Shown: piece by piece, positions 1 through 7,002 of the stretch | Numbering within the stretch: position 1 is the stretch's first letter | Layout of the letters: the number at the start of each line of letters is the position of its first letter | Origin: a virus | DNA: 34,763 nucleotides | Strand: one strand, 5' to 3' | IMG/VR virus record: IMGVR_UViG_3300030101_003682 | Span: 1-34,763 of that record | Program-made: the position numbers and the translations under genes | The notes under the pieces: generated by a model | What the model was told of the DNA's origin: nothing | The model's database searches: none | The model's input: the letters and a program-made list of their open reading frames with translations, nothing else

Positions 1-2346
1 TTGATAGTTGTTTCTATTTACAAGTAGATTAGTAGGCATACCTTGATTGTATAGTGATGCTACTTCTAAATCTGTAAGTGTTCTGTTGTACATTCCTACT
101 TCTGTTAAATTACCTTGTAAATATTCTCCTGATAAACTCCTACCTAATGTTAAATCATTAGTATTAGCAGAAATAGTATAACTAGCACTTACAGTACCAT
201 CTAATTTACCATCAAGATAAAACTTTATATTTGAATTATCAGAAGTAAAAGCAATATGATGCCACCTGTTTATTGTTAGTCCTGTTGTAGAATTTTTAGC
301 ACCACTATTGCCTAAAAATACTCTTTGTTCTACTCCTGATGCAGTTGTTCCTATATACCAATAATAACCACCACCTTTATTTAAAACAGTACCATAACTA
401 TTTGATGTTAGGTAAATCCAAGCACTACAACTAATTATACCATCTGTAAAATCTAAATCTGTTGTATTAGGGTCAGAAATATTTAAATAATTATCACTAC
501 TATCAAACAACATACTCTTAGTAGAAGTAATTAGTGGATTAGCTGACTGATAAGCACCTGCATTAAGCATTAAGTTTGTAGCATCATGCTTTAGTTCTTG
601 TACTACTATGTTGTCGACAAAAAAGAACTGACCACTTCCTGCATTATTCCAAGTTACGTTACCAAAAGATATGTCTGTAGAATTAGAATCTGCTACAAAA
701 TCAAAAGAGTATTGTACAAAACTACTTGTTAAACTTATATTTTGTGCTATAGTTTGTGCACTTGTATCAAAATTATGCCTTACATATATGTTAGCACCTG
801 TAGTATTACCATCTTTAATTTTGAAAGAAACTCTATAAGTTGCACCTATATTATAAGATATTGTTTGTCTCAAAAAACTACTTCTCCAATCACTATCAGC
901 AGTTTTTAATATTTTTACTGCACCATCTTCTAAACTTAAAGATGCACTAGCTGCAACTCCACCATAATCTGAAACTGTCCAATGCTGCCCTACTTCTTTG
1001 ACTGATATGTTTGTTACAGAACCTATAAAATCTACATTACCTGTAAAAGTAATTCTATCATTAGTTGATGAAGGTGTAAAAAATAATGTATAAGAATCTG
1101 TTGTTGTTATATTATTGTGGTTATAATGACCACCTACTTCAATGCTTGTTATGAATCCTGAAGTAACTGTAGCATCAAATTGCATTTTATATTGCTTACC
1201 AACGACTAAATCTAAAGTAACACCACCTACACCATTTTGTTGTTTTAGTTCTGCATTTCCTGTCTGAGAGCCATCACATATTGCTTTGCCTTCTATTGTT
1301 GTGTTATAACCATCACTAACCGTAGTTTGTTCAACACTCCAACCATCTCCAAAAGTAAAACCTTGCCCAACCTCTTTTACTGATATGCTATTAAATACAG
1401 AACCTACACCTGATGAGTACCCATTATTTAACCCAATAAAATCATTAACCGAACCACCTCTTATATATATTGTTTGTACACCAACAGTTAATGCTGCACT
1501 ATTATTACCACCTGCATATATATTAGTAGTACCATCTAAACTTGCTACATCTACAACTATTTTATATTGTTTACCTGAAGTTATAACTCCACTTCTATAA
1601 GCTAAACCACCACTTGTTTTTGTTCCTTGCCCACCTGACACACTTATTGAACCATTCCAACCACTACTTGTAGCAAAGTCGCCATTAGTTACAAGTTCAC
1701 TACCTATCTGACTAAAATCTCCATTAGTTATTTCTTCGTTACCAATCTGTGCAAAGTTACCATTAGCTACTCGGTTAGGAGAGAAGAATGTGTTAAACAT
1801 ACGAGTAACCTCAGCTTGTGTAAGTTCTCTATCGTAAACTGCAAACTCATCTATCTTGCCTTCAAAACTATTACCACCTACTTGTTGGTCGCTACCTATA
1901 GTTAGTGATTCTGTGTAAGCATTTAAAGTAGAAGGTGTGTTAGCAGTTAAATCAGGGGTTTGTAAAACACCATCTATATACAGTTTAGAATTAGTCATAT
2001 CATTAGTGTCTGCATATACTACCCAATGATGCCACTCTCCATCATCTTGTGCAGAATTATCAACCCAATACCTAAAAAACGAATTACCTAAATATAACAA
2101 AGGTCTATTTGAATTTTCGTTAAAATGAAAAGCACCTATATTAATATTTCCGTGTCCAAAAACACCTAAATTAGCAGTATTCGTACTTGACTTGCACCAA
2201 AAAGAATAGGTAGTAGATTGTGCTACAGTATCTGCACCATCAGTGACTATTCTTTCTTCTACTCCATCAAAATCGACAGAATGTTCGTTTACAAATTTAT
2301 ATATAGGCTCTGTAGAGAGACTTGTATTTTGCGCTAACTTAAGCAT
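1..2346 (-). CDS. LamG/CBM multi-domain tail fibre or adhesin (3' end cut)
   Basis: The frame is open from the ATG at 2346 to the window edge, giving 782 codons with no stop, so the C-terminus is missing. Residues about 10-180 form a concanavalin-like LamG domain (SFWCKSS, WHHWVVYAD, IDEFAVYDREL). Three 11-residue repeats follow at about 190-222 (cores NGNFAQIG, NGDFSQIG, NGDF). Next come three jelly-roll, CBM-like segments, the first two ending in ISVKEVGQ near residues 320 and 445. A second LamG domain lies at about 600-770 (WHHIAFTSDN, GNLTEVGMYNRTL). Such domains bind glycans in family members, so a virion-surface role in adsorption to host polysaccharide is inferred. It starts 3 bp after the preceding gene. 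The first LamG domain closely resembles that of the 291-aa protein at 23171-24046, suggesting duplication within the genome. Confidence 0.8.
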   Translation of the reverse strand, partial: MLKLAQNTSLSTEPIYKFVNEHSVDFDGVEERIVTDGADTVAQSTTYSFWCKSSTNTANLGVFGHGNINIGAFHFNENSNRPLLYLGNSFFRYWVDNSAQDDGEWHHWVVYADTNDMTNSKLYIDGVLQTPDLTANTPSTLNAYTESLTIGSDQQVGGNSFEGKIDEFAVYDRELTQAEVTRMFNTFFSPNRVANGNFAQIGNEEITNGDFSQIGSELVTNGDFATSSGWNGSISVSGGQGTKTSGGLAYRSGVITSGKQYKIVVDVASLDGTTNIYAGGNNSAALTVGVQTIYIRGGSVNDFIGLNNGYSSGVGSVFNSISVKEVGQGFTFGDGWSVEQTTVSDGYNTTIEGKAICDGSQTGNAELKQQNGVGGVTLDLVVGKQYKMQFDATVTSGFITSIEVGGHYNHNNITTTDSYTLFFTPSSTNDRITFTGNVDFIGSVTNISVKEVGQHWTVSDYGGVAASASLSLEDGAVKILKTADSDWRSSFLRQTISYNIGATYRVSFKIKDGNTTGANIYVRHNFDTSAQTIAQNISLTSSFVQYSFDFVADSNSTDISFGNVTWNNAGSGQFFFVDNIVVQELKHDATNLMLNAGAYQSANPLITSTKSMLFDSSDNYLNISDPNTTDLDFTDGIISCSAWIYLTSNSYGTVLNKGGGYYWYIGTTASGVEQRVFLGNSGAKNSTTGLTINRWHHIAFTSDNSNIKFYLDGKLDGTVSASYTISANTNDLTLGRSLSGEYLQGNLTEVGMYNRTLTDLEVASLYNQGMPTNLLVNRNNYQ

Positions 2347-2349
2347 TTC

Positions 2350-2652
2350 TTATCCTAATGTATACTTGTTATATCCTATTGCTAACCCACTTGTTAAAGT
2401 TATACTTTCTATTCGCATGAAAATAGTAGTACCTGCAGGTATAGTTGTAACTAAAGCACTCTCGCCTGTCGCCTGAGAAGATGAAATTGAACTTATTACA
2501 CTTTCCAATATGAAATGTATTGCATAAAAATCTTTTCCTGTCTGTGGTGTTGTTGTAAATACCTCTACACCATCAGCCTGTCCTAGTGCTTCTATCCCTG
2601 CTATAGCTTCTAATGAAGGTGCGTTAGCATTATTAATGTATGGCTCTCCCAT
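2350..2652 (-). CDS. small virion-associated protein, unknown
   Basis: A 100-aa protein beginning MGEPYINNAN. I chose the ATG at 2652 over the in-frame ATG at 2694 because the extension (FYLWLSINKKYIN) looks like translated AT-rich leader. The protein is rich in Thr, Ser, Ala and Ile with alternating hydrophobic residues, as in beta-rich structural proteins (SALVTTIPAGTTIFMRIESI). It has no cysteines and no signal peptide. It stops 3 bp before the large LamG protein, so the two are probably co-transcribed; it may be a small decoration or fibre-associated protein. I do not recognise the family. Confidence 0.6.
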   Translation of the reverse strand: MGEPYINNANAPSLEAIAGIEALGQADGVEVFTTTPQTGKDFYAIHFILESVISSISSSQATGESALVTTIPAGTTIFMRIESITLTSGLAIGYNKYTLG

Positions 2653-3256
2653 GTTTATATATTTTTTATTTATACTAAGCCACAAATAAAACATAATAAA
2701 TTATATAGGACAAGAAATTTTTGGAAATTTCTATTTTACCAAAAACTTCTTAAATTTTAATTTATTTTCTTATACCTTCGTGAATCTTATAGGATACACT
2801 ATTGCTCATATCGCAATTAGTATATCTAATACCAAAATATACAATGTTGAAATTGAAAATAGGCAAACTTACTATTCAACTTATCCCACCTAAAATAACA
2901 TATAATCTGTAATTATGAAATTGAATTATGGTTTGGTGCGTGGGTGTGTGTTTGTATAAAATAAACAAACCGCAAAAATTACGGATTTTACAAAAAAACG
3001 TTTTTCCAAAAAAAAACAAAGTGAAAAAAATAAAAAACAATTTGTTAAAAAGTTTTTGTATGAAAATTTGCACAAGAAAAGAAAAAAAGCAGAGCAAAAA
3101 AAGTATTTTATTAAAATAATTTCTAAGCCCTGCAATTTATTTAGCAACCAAAAAGAATAATAATAAAAAATAATATTGTTAACGTTTCGTTGCTTAATGG
3201 GATTTTATTAAAGTTATTAAAAGCGTGTTTTCATAGGCGTGTAATTTAGTTAGTAA
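2653..3256. other. AT-rich region without a convincing gene
   Basis: About 600 bp. Frames on both strands contain only low-complexity Lys- or Phe-rich ORFs that look like translated poly-A/poly-T, several with TTG starts. It holds an all-A/T perfect inverted repeat (arms 2713-2720 and 2725-2732) and a 6-bp inverted repeat at 2950-2955/2965-2970 inside GGTTTG...CAAACC arms. I see no clear TTTG-N19-TAnnTTTG promoter. It separates the accessory cassette from the left-end tail genes and may hold their control signals. Confidence 0.5.
2713..2732. repeat. perfect 8-bp inverted repeat
   Basis: Arms AGAAATTT and AAATTTCT flank a 4-base loop, about 60 bp upstream of the start at 2652. The stem is mostly A/T, so it would be a weak hairpin; an operator is as likely as a terminator. 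No U-run follows on either strand. Confidence 0.4.
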
Positions 3257-3403
3257 TTATTTTAAATCTTCAATTTTGTTTTGAAGTTCATCAACTAAAG
3301 AAAGTATTTTTTTAACTTCTTTGCTTTCTTTGTTGTTTTGTATAATTAGATAATAAATATTATCTAAATGTTTTATTAAATCTTTTATTATTATTTTATT
3401 CAT
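3257..3403 (-). CDS. small charged helical protein, unknown
   Basis: A 48-aa ORF, ATG at 3403, TAA at 3257-3259. It starts MNKIIIKDLIKHLDN and ends LVDELQNKIEDLK. The second half has heptad-like Leu/Ile/Val spacing (VKKILSLVDELQNKI), typical of a short coiled coil. It starts 26 bp after the stop of the 380-aa gene and is probably the last gene of that cassette. The normal, non-low-complexity composition and the close spacing support it as real. Function unknown. Confidence 0.5.
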   Translation of the reverse strand: MNKIIIKDLIKHLDNIYYLIIQNNKESKEVKKILSLVDELQNKIEDLK

Positions 3404-3429
3404 AAGTATATATTTGTTTAATGAGTTGT

Positions 3430-4572
3430 TTAAATGTCTAAATCTCCGTGGTAGTGATAATGGCCACTATGACTGTTATATACCGCATCATCTTGAAAAA
3501 CGTAATCCTCGCGTTCATCTATCCAAATTACATAGTCTTGATGATAATGACAACCATCTACTTCTGAAAAACAAGCCTCATCTTCGTCTATATATTCCTG
3601 TAAATGTTCGCAAAATAGTCTATTTGAGTTTTCGTTGTAGTGGCCATCAGTTAAATCTAATTGGATTTCTGACTCTCCCTCCTCGCAACTTTTTAAATTG
3701 TTGGCGGTGTACTTAAAGAATCTAAATGTATCAATATATGGGTAATTGTCCAAGCTCTCGAAATTGTCCTGTGTGATTTGGATTTCAAATTCTGGAATTG
3801 AATACTTACAGGCAAACAATAAATTTTTATTTACTAAATCATTAGAAAATAAACTTTTATAATAATCTTTAATCTGAAAAGCATTTGAACAGCAAAGTTT
3901 ATTTAATTTAAAAGATCTTTTTGTCTTTGCCCATAGTTTAGACTGTAAATCAATTTTTATACTGTTATCGTATTGGCTACAAATGTATATTCTATCTAAA
4001 AAATATTTGCGTTCGTTTTTGTCGGCTGATTCTTTACGCCAAAGTATCGCCCTTGCAATTACATTATTTTTGTTTCTTAATCCAACAATAAAAGTATTAA
4101 CATTAATAAATTTGTCATAAATTTCAAAATATGATTTGTCTTTACCTTCCATGCATGAACCATTTTTTAATACGTTATATTTATATCCTTCCTCCTGAGC
4201 ATAAAAAGCTGATACATCTTTTTCAATAAAAAAAGAAACATCTTTGACACTTTCGCAAATAAGCTGTTTTGTAACTGTTTCGCCCACTTCGTTTAATGTT
4301 TTTGTCTGTTCTAAAGTAGAAGCTTTGAACATATTATTTAATAACTTAATTATGCTAGTATTATCTAGATATTTTTTTTGTTTTTTGGTATTTTTAAAAA
4401 TAATATCTTGATGGCTTTTAAGTCCCTCAATTTTATCTTTTTTAATATACTCTATTTTTAATGGCTCTGTATCGCTTACATTGATAAATTTATAATCATT
4501 AAAATTTTTACTTTTCTCAACTGTTAAGCTAGTCCAGTTAATTGCGGTCTGTATTATATTTATATTTTTCAT
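3430..4572 (-). CDS. 380-aa protein with C-terminal Cys/His-rich tandem repeat, unknown
   Basis: The ATG at 4572 overlaps the stop of the upstream 47-aa gene (ATGA). Residues about 100-260 form a mixed alpha/beta region containing NGSCMEG and VIARAILWRK followed by YFLDRIYI, a pattern faintly like an acyltransferase-type core in uncharacterised phage proteins (weak inference). A stretch DNYPYIDTFRFFKY lies near residue 278. The last 60 residues carry two degenerate ~22-residue units, about 326-347 and 356-377, sharing the pattern (D/E)Y(I/V)..D(D/E)A...(x)G...H.D. The first retains Cys (C321, C334, C341) and His; the second has replaced Cys by His and other residues. Metal binding is plausible. 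It has no hydrophobic segment. It is the main gene of an accessory-looking cassette and could be a host-takeover or anti-defence factor, but nothing in the sequence proves this. Confidence 0.7.
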   Translation of the reverse strand: MKNINIIQTAINWTSLTVEKSKNFNDYKFINVSDTEPLKIEYIKKDKIEGLKSHQDIIFKNTKKQKKYLDNTSIIKLLNNMFKASTLEQTKTLNEVGETVTKQLICESVKDVSFFIEKDVSAFYAQEEGYKYNVLKNGSCMEGKDKSYFEIYDKFINVNTFIVGLRNKNNVIARAILWRKESADKNERKYFLDRIYICSQYDNSIKIDLQSKLWAKTKRSFKLNKLCCSNAFQIKDYYKSLFSNDLVNKNLLFACKYSIPEFEIQITQDNFESLDNYPYIDTFRFFKYTANNLKSCEEGESEIQLDLTDGHYNENSNRLFCEHLQEYIDEDEACFSEVDGCHYHQDYVIWIDEREDYVFQDDAVYNSHSGHYHYHGDLDI

Positions 4573-4712
4573 AATATTATGTTTTTAAAGATTAATAGAA
4601 TTGCACTTATAAAACAAATGTAGAACGTTGCGCAAATTGCAAAAATAAAGGCATCTTTTGTTACTTCAAAAAACGACTTATTGTCTGTAAATATTGAATT
4701 ATTTTTTTTCAT
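4569..4712 (-). CDS. 47-aa single-pass membrane protein
   Basis: ATG at 4712; the TGA at 4569-4571 overlaps the next ATG by 4 bp, a strong sign of translational coupling to the 380-aa gene. A polar, Lys/Asn-containing N-terminus (MKKNNSIFTDNK) is followed by one hydrophobic segment at about residues 21-42 (AFIFAICATFYICFISAILL). It overlaps the end of the upstream 53-aa gene by 14 bp. It could be a small membrane effector or a partner of the 380-aa protein. I do not recognise it. Confidence 0.6.
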   Translation of the reverse strand: MKKNNSIFTDNKSFFEVTKDAFIFAICATFYICFISAILLIFKNIIL

Positions 4713-4860
4713 TATTCTGATTTTTGTTAATTAATAATTGATTTTTAAAATTTGGTTTTTTGTTCCAGCAATTAAATGTTTTGTTGAAACTAGGCAAACC
4801 ATTTTCACCTTTCCAATATTGGGAAAGGTCTCCTGCCTTTAGTAGTTTTTTAGTTTTCAT
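4699..4860 (-). CDS. 53-aa basic protein, unknown
   Basis: ATG at 4860, TAA at 4699-4701. It begins MKTKKLLKAGDLSQYWKGEN and is rich in Lys and Asn, with two Trp and one Cys and no membrane segment. Its last codons overlap the start of the 47-aa membrane protein. A TAAATTTG box (4865-4872) lies just upstream of the ATG but has no TTTG box at the expected spacing, so a leaderless promoter here is uncertain. It is the first gene of the four-gene cassette running down to 3257. Confidence 0.5.
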   Translation of the reverse strand: MKTKKLLKAGDLSQYWKGENGLPSFNKTFNCWNKKPNFKNQLLINKNQNNEKK

Positions 4861-4938
4861 AAAGCAAATTTAATAAATTTATATGAAATATTAAAATAAT
4901 TTATAAAAAATATTAACATTTATTTGTTAATTGTATTG

Positions 4939-4964
4939 TTTAACATAATAAATATTATGTTAAA
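4939..4964. repeat. perfect 12-bp inverted repeat (operator candidate)
   Basis: Arms TTTAACATAATA and TATTATGTTAAA are exact reverse complements separated by 2 bp. No U-run follows on the minus strand, so a terminator is unlikely. A symmetric site of this size, about 80 bp upstream of the accessory cassette, fits an operator for a dimeric regulator such as one of the phage HTH proteins (inference). Confidence 0.6.
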
Positions 4965-4975
4965 TTGCGCACAAC

Positions 4976-4992
4976 AACGCTATTATAGCGTT
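4976..4992. repeat. 7-bp inverted repeat
   Basis: AACGCTA and TAGCGTT flank a 3-base loop, 12 bp from the larger inverted repeat and overlapping one copy of the direct repeat. It could be part of an origin or operator array; the sequence alone does not decide. Confidence 0.4.
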
Positions 4993-5013
4993 ATAGCAGA
5001 CCTAGCAATTTCA
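4983..5013. repeat. direct repeat, copy 1
   Basis: Copy 1 of a ~31-bp direct repeat whose shared core is TTATAGCG(C)TTATAGCAGAC followed by an AGCAA block. Copy 2 begins 86 bp away. Read on the minus strand both copies can be translated in one frame into related peptides (here AVEIARSAITL, then a stop), so they may be remnants of duplicated gene ends. Confidence 0.55.
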
Positions 5014-5068
5014 ACAGCATAATCGTAAAATTAATTTTTGTAAAAAAAATATAAAAAAAATTACTCTT

Positions 5069-5100
5069 TTATAGCGCTTATAGCAGACTCAGCAAACTCA
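5069..5100. repeat. direct repeat, copy 2
   Basis: Copy 2 of the repeat, directly after the stop of the 66-aa HTH gene. On the minus strand it reads AEFAESAISAIKE, then a stop, in a frame shifted relative to that gene. It differs from copy 1 by one inserted base and a few substitutions. Confidence 0.55.
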
Positions 5101-5101
5101 G

Positions 5102-5302
5102 CTAGTCTTTGATGTAGGTTTTGTACTTTATAATTTTGTTAATGATTGTTTGGTCAACGCCATAAGTTTTTGCGATTTGTTCTTGTGTATACAGACCTTG
5201 CTCATATTCTAATCTTATCTTTTGTGCTTCTTCAAAAGTAAATTTTCTTTTAGCATAGCCACCACCTCGCCTGTCTTTTCTTTTATATACGTTTACACTC
5301 AT
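5102..5302 (-). CDS. small HTH DNA-binding protein
   Basis: A 66-aa basic protein. Residues 22-60 read as a helix-turn-helix of the resolvase/NUMOD type: FTFEEAQKIRLEYEQGLYTQ, then EQIAKTYGVDQTIINKII. The N-terminus is Lys/Arg-rich. Its ATG overlaps the stop of the nuclease gene (ATGA), so the two are coupled. It is the last gene of the third early unit. A role in transcription or replication control is inferred from the fold only. The DNA just past the stop encodes AEFAESAISAIKE in another frame, so an older longer form may have been truncated. Confidence 0.7.
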   Translation of the reverse strand: MSVNVYKRKDRRGGGYAKRKFTFEEAQKIRLEYEQGLYTQEQIAKTYGVDQTIINKIIKYKTYIKD

Positions 5303-5688
5303 AGTTTACCATTAAAATAATCTTTAATAACTTGTACTGATTCATCAAAACCTTTTGTAACTGTAGCGTAGTATCCCACACTGTTTAGATATTCTATCCA
5401 CTGTTTTTGTTCTTTAGTTGGGTAAGACCTTTTATCTTTTTTTATCTCAAGGAACAGTCCATAGTAACCTTTATTATGCACCCCCCCCCTATCAACAGGC
5501 ATACATATCTGCAAGTCAGGAAAGCCTTTAACATAGCCAGTGACTTTAGCCTTTACAGCCTGTTTGTAAGACGTTCTAATACCTCCTAAACTTGCGCAGT
5601 ATCGTACTTTAGGATACTTTATCTGTAGATACCTTACTACGCTTTTTTGTACTTCTTCTTCTTGGTTTCTCAACTTTCTTTTTTTCAA
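5299..5688 (-). CDS. VRR-NUC domain nuclease
   Basis: A 129-aa single-domain protein of the VRR-NUC (PD-(D/E)XK-related) family, structure-selective nucleases common in phages. Visible motifs: acidic helix near residues 9-20 (QEEEVQKSVVRYL), GFPDLQI with D58, LEIK with E81 and K83, then QKQWIEYLNSVGYYATVTKG. The reading frame begins with TTG (5688, or a second TTG at 5673); no ATG precedes the acidic helix, which the fold requires. The start overlaps the upstream gene by up to 80 bp. A run of nine G (5481-5489 as C on the plus strand) encodes part of DRGGV and is striking in such AT-rich DNA. Probably acts in recombination or replication intermediate processing. Confidence 0.85.
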   Translation of the reverse strand: MKKRKLRNQEEEVQKSVVRYLQIKYPKVRYCASLGGIRTSYKQAVKAKVTGYVKGFPDLQICMPVDRGGVHNKGYYGLFLEIKKDKRSYPTKEQKQWIEYLNSVGYYATVTKGFDESVQVIKDYFNGKL

Positions 5689-5881
5689 GTGCAGATAACC
5701 TTTCTTCTGTTACTTTGTTACTGTGCATGAGAGCATTTATCTCATTAAACAAAATATCGTCAGTAGTATCACATTCACTTTCTAAATCTCTAATTCTCAA
5801 ATTTAAATAAAGACTATATAAAAAAAGAATAATTGCTATAAAAGTTTCTATATACATAATGTTAATAAACTGTTTTGCCAT
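5609..5881 (-). CDS. membrane-anchored coiled-coil protein, unknown
   Basis: A 90-aa protein with one hydrophobic segment at about residues 9-28 (MYIETFIAIILFLYSLYL), then a polar coiled-coil-like region (LRIRDLESECDTT, ALMHSNKVTEERLSALEKKK) and a very basic Lys/Arg/Ser tail (PRRRSTKKRSK). The layout resembles an inner-membrane spanin, but it lies among early replication genes, so a membrane tether is just as possible. Its 3' end overlaps the nuclease gene by up to 80 bp in a different frame. Confidence 0.6.
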   Translation of the reverse strand: MAKQFINIMYIETFIAIILFLYSLYLNLRIRDLESECDTTDDILFNEINALMHSNKVTEERLSALEKKKVEKPRRRSTKKRSKVSTDKVS

Positions 5882-6104
5882 ATTGACCTTCTATTTCTAC
5901 TTTGTCAAATAGTATATCTAGGTCAGCATGTTTTGTTTTTACTTTTCTTTTTATCTTACCTCTAATTACCTCATCATTCTTTATTTGCACTATGTTGTTA
6001 GTAGTGCAAAATGTGTCTATATTACCACGCTTGTAGTAAGTTGTTGCTCCTTTTTTCTTATATCTAAAGGCTATGATAACCCTATAGATAGGCTTAGGAT
6101 TCAT
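5862..6104 (-). CDS. conserved-looking early protein, unknown
   Basis: An 80-aa basic protein with alternating beta-like segments (YRVIIAFRYKK, TYYKRGNIDTF, NNIVQIKNDEVIRGKI) and a C-terminal acidic patch (ADLDILFDKVEIEGQ). It has no cysteine pairs or membrane segment. It overlaps both neighbours by about 11-20 bp, as expected in a tightly packed early operon. I do not recognise the family. Confidence 0.6.
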   Translation of the reverse strand: MNPKPIYRVIIAFRYKKKGATTYYKRGNIDTFCTTNNIVQIKNDEVIRGKIKRKVKTKHADLDILFDKVEIEGQYGKTVY

Positions 6105-6363
6105 CTAGCTTTAACCTTTCAAGCTCAAACTTTAGATGTGCTATAGCCTTTGTTATACACTCCTCAGCAGTTCCATGCTTTCGCTGACAACGTAAAAGAT
6201 ATGAAACGGCAGTCCCTAAATTGTATGTTAGCTCAAAATCTTCAATTACTTTTCTTGCCTCGTAACCATGATGTTTGCCTATATAGTAACTAGGTATATC
6301 TTTTTTTTTGTCTACTGGCATATTTCTGTCAAATTCATAATAATATTTATTGTGTTTTGTCAT
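6094..6363 (-). CDS. DUF3310 family protein
   Basis: An 89-aa protein matching the DUF3310 pattern: PSYYIGKHHGYEARKVIEDF, then NLGTAVSYLLRCQRK, then an ECITKAIAHLKFELE helix. The family is widespread in phages, sometimes labelled nucleotide-kinase-like, but its biochemical role is not settled. An all-helical core with a conserved Asp/Glu pattern suggests a MazG-like nucleotide-binding fold (inference). It starts directly after the HTH_39-like gene. Confidence 0.75.
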   Translation of the reverse strand: MTKHNKYYYEFDRNMPVDKKKDIPSYYIGKHHGYEARKVIEDFELTYNLGTAVSYLLRCQRKHGTAEECITKAIAHLKFELERLKLDES

Positions 6364-6645
6364 TTATCCCCATATTAATTGTTGTTCATATTGTCTCTTT
6401 GGCTTAAAGTATATGTATTTAGCTATGGTAGTTTTTCTTCCAAACCTTGTAATAAACTTTAAATCAGTTGTTTGTATGTTGTAACCTTCTTCTTTTAAAT
6501 TAAAAATTATACTTGCAAGTCTTGTTGCTCCATATTGATTTATTGCCTCTAAACTTGTGATATGACCATAATTCAATAAATGCCACTTGACTGCATCAGT
6601 CTGTGTTTTTATCTTATCTTTTGTTATTGTTATAGTTTTCATCAT
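6364..6645 (-). CDS. HTH_39-like helix-turn-helix protein
   Basis: A 93-aa protein. Residues 12-60 follow the winged-helix pattern of small phage HTH_39 proteins: KTQTDAVKWHLLNYGHITSL, EAINQYGATRLASIIFNLKEEG, then a beta wing (YNIQTTD, TKYIYF-like). A second ATG lies one codon downstream and could also be used. It sits between a putative helicase-loader-type gene and DUF3310 with no gaps. Probably a DNA-binding accessory of replication or regulation. Confidence 0.7.
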   Translation of the reverse strand: MMKTITITKDKIKTQTDAVKWHLLNYGHITSLEAINQYGATRLASIIFNLKEEGYNIQTTDLKFITRFGRKTTIAKYIYFKPKRQYEQQLIWG

Positions 6646-7002
6646 TTATTTTATTAATTTAGGTGGTTCTTTATAATATCTAACTTCTTTTGGGTCTCTG
6701 CCCATTGTATGCACTTCATAATGTGCTTCGTTCAATATTCTTTTCCATGCTTTTAACCAATTATAATATGTCTTGACGTTTAAGACATACAGCTCTGTGT
6801 GCCTTACGCCATGTCTAAAGGCATTTCTAACGTCATCTAAGGTAAACTTACTATAATCTCTTAAAAGGTCGTCAGAAAGCGACTGTGCAAGTATTACAAT
6901 ATCTTGCTCTGTCTTTGCCTGTCCTAACTCTACAAATGTTTTACTTACTAAGTCTACACATTGTAGTGTTATCTCTTTTTTGTTTTGTTCTTTAATTAAC
7001 AT
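6646..7002 (-). CDS. replication-module protein, possible helicase loader accessory
   Basis: A 118-aa mostly helical protein. It carries LAQSLSDDLLRDYSKFTLDDVRNAFRHGV followed by YVLNVKTYYNWLKAWKRI, split here only for reading; this resembles the short proteins that follow DnaD-like initiators in Bacteroidota phages, where a helical N-terminus and an N..T...WL..W..R motif recur. It directly follows the putative replisome organiser (TAATG-type junction at 7002). A role in helicase loading is a guess from position and overall pattern. Confidence 0.55.
   Translation of the reverse strand: MLIKEQNKKEITLQCVDLVSKTFVELGQAKTEQDIVILAQSLSDDLLRDYSKFTLDDVRNAFRHGVRHTELYVLNVKTYYNWLKAWKRILNEAHYEVHTMGRDPKEVRYYKEPPKLIK

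Noticed and set aside
2876-3147. Overlapping Phe-rich minus-strand and Lys-rich plus-strand ORFs of about 63-73 aa
   Set aside because: They are translations of poly-A/poly-T tracts, mostly with TTG starts, have no family features and overlap one another in several frames.
3414-3716. 100-aa plus-strand ORF opposite the 380-aa gene
   Set aside because: Shadow of the Cys/His-rich region; no start signals, and it opposes an operon-linked gene.
4865-4872. TAAATTTG box just above the 53-aa gene as a promoter
   Set aside because: No TTTG box at 17-19 bp upstream; it would also place the transcription start at the ATG. Kept only as a remark.
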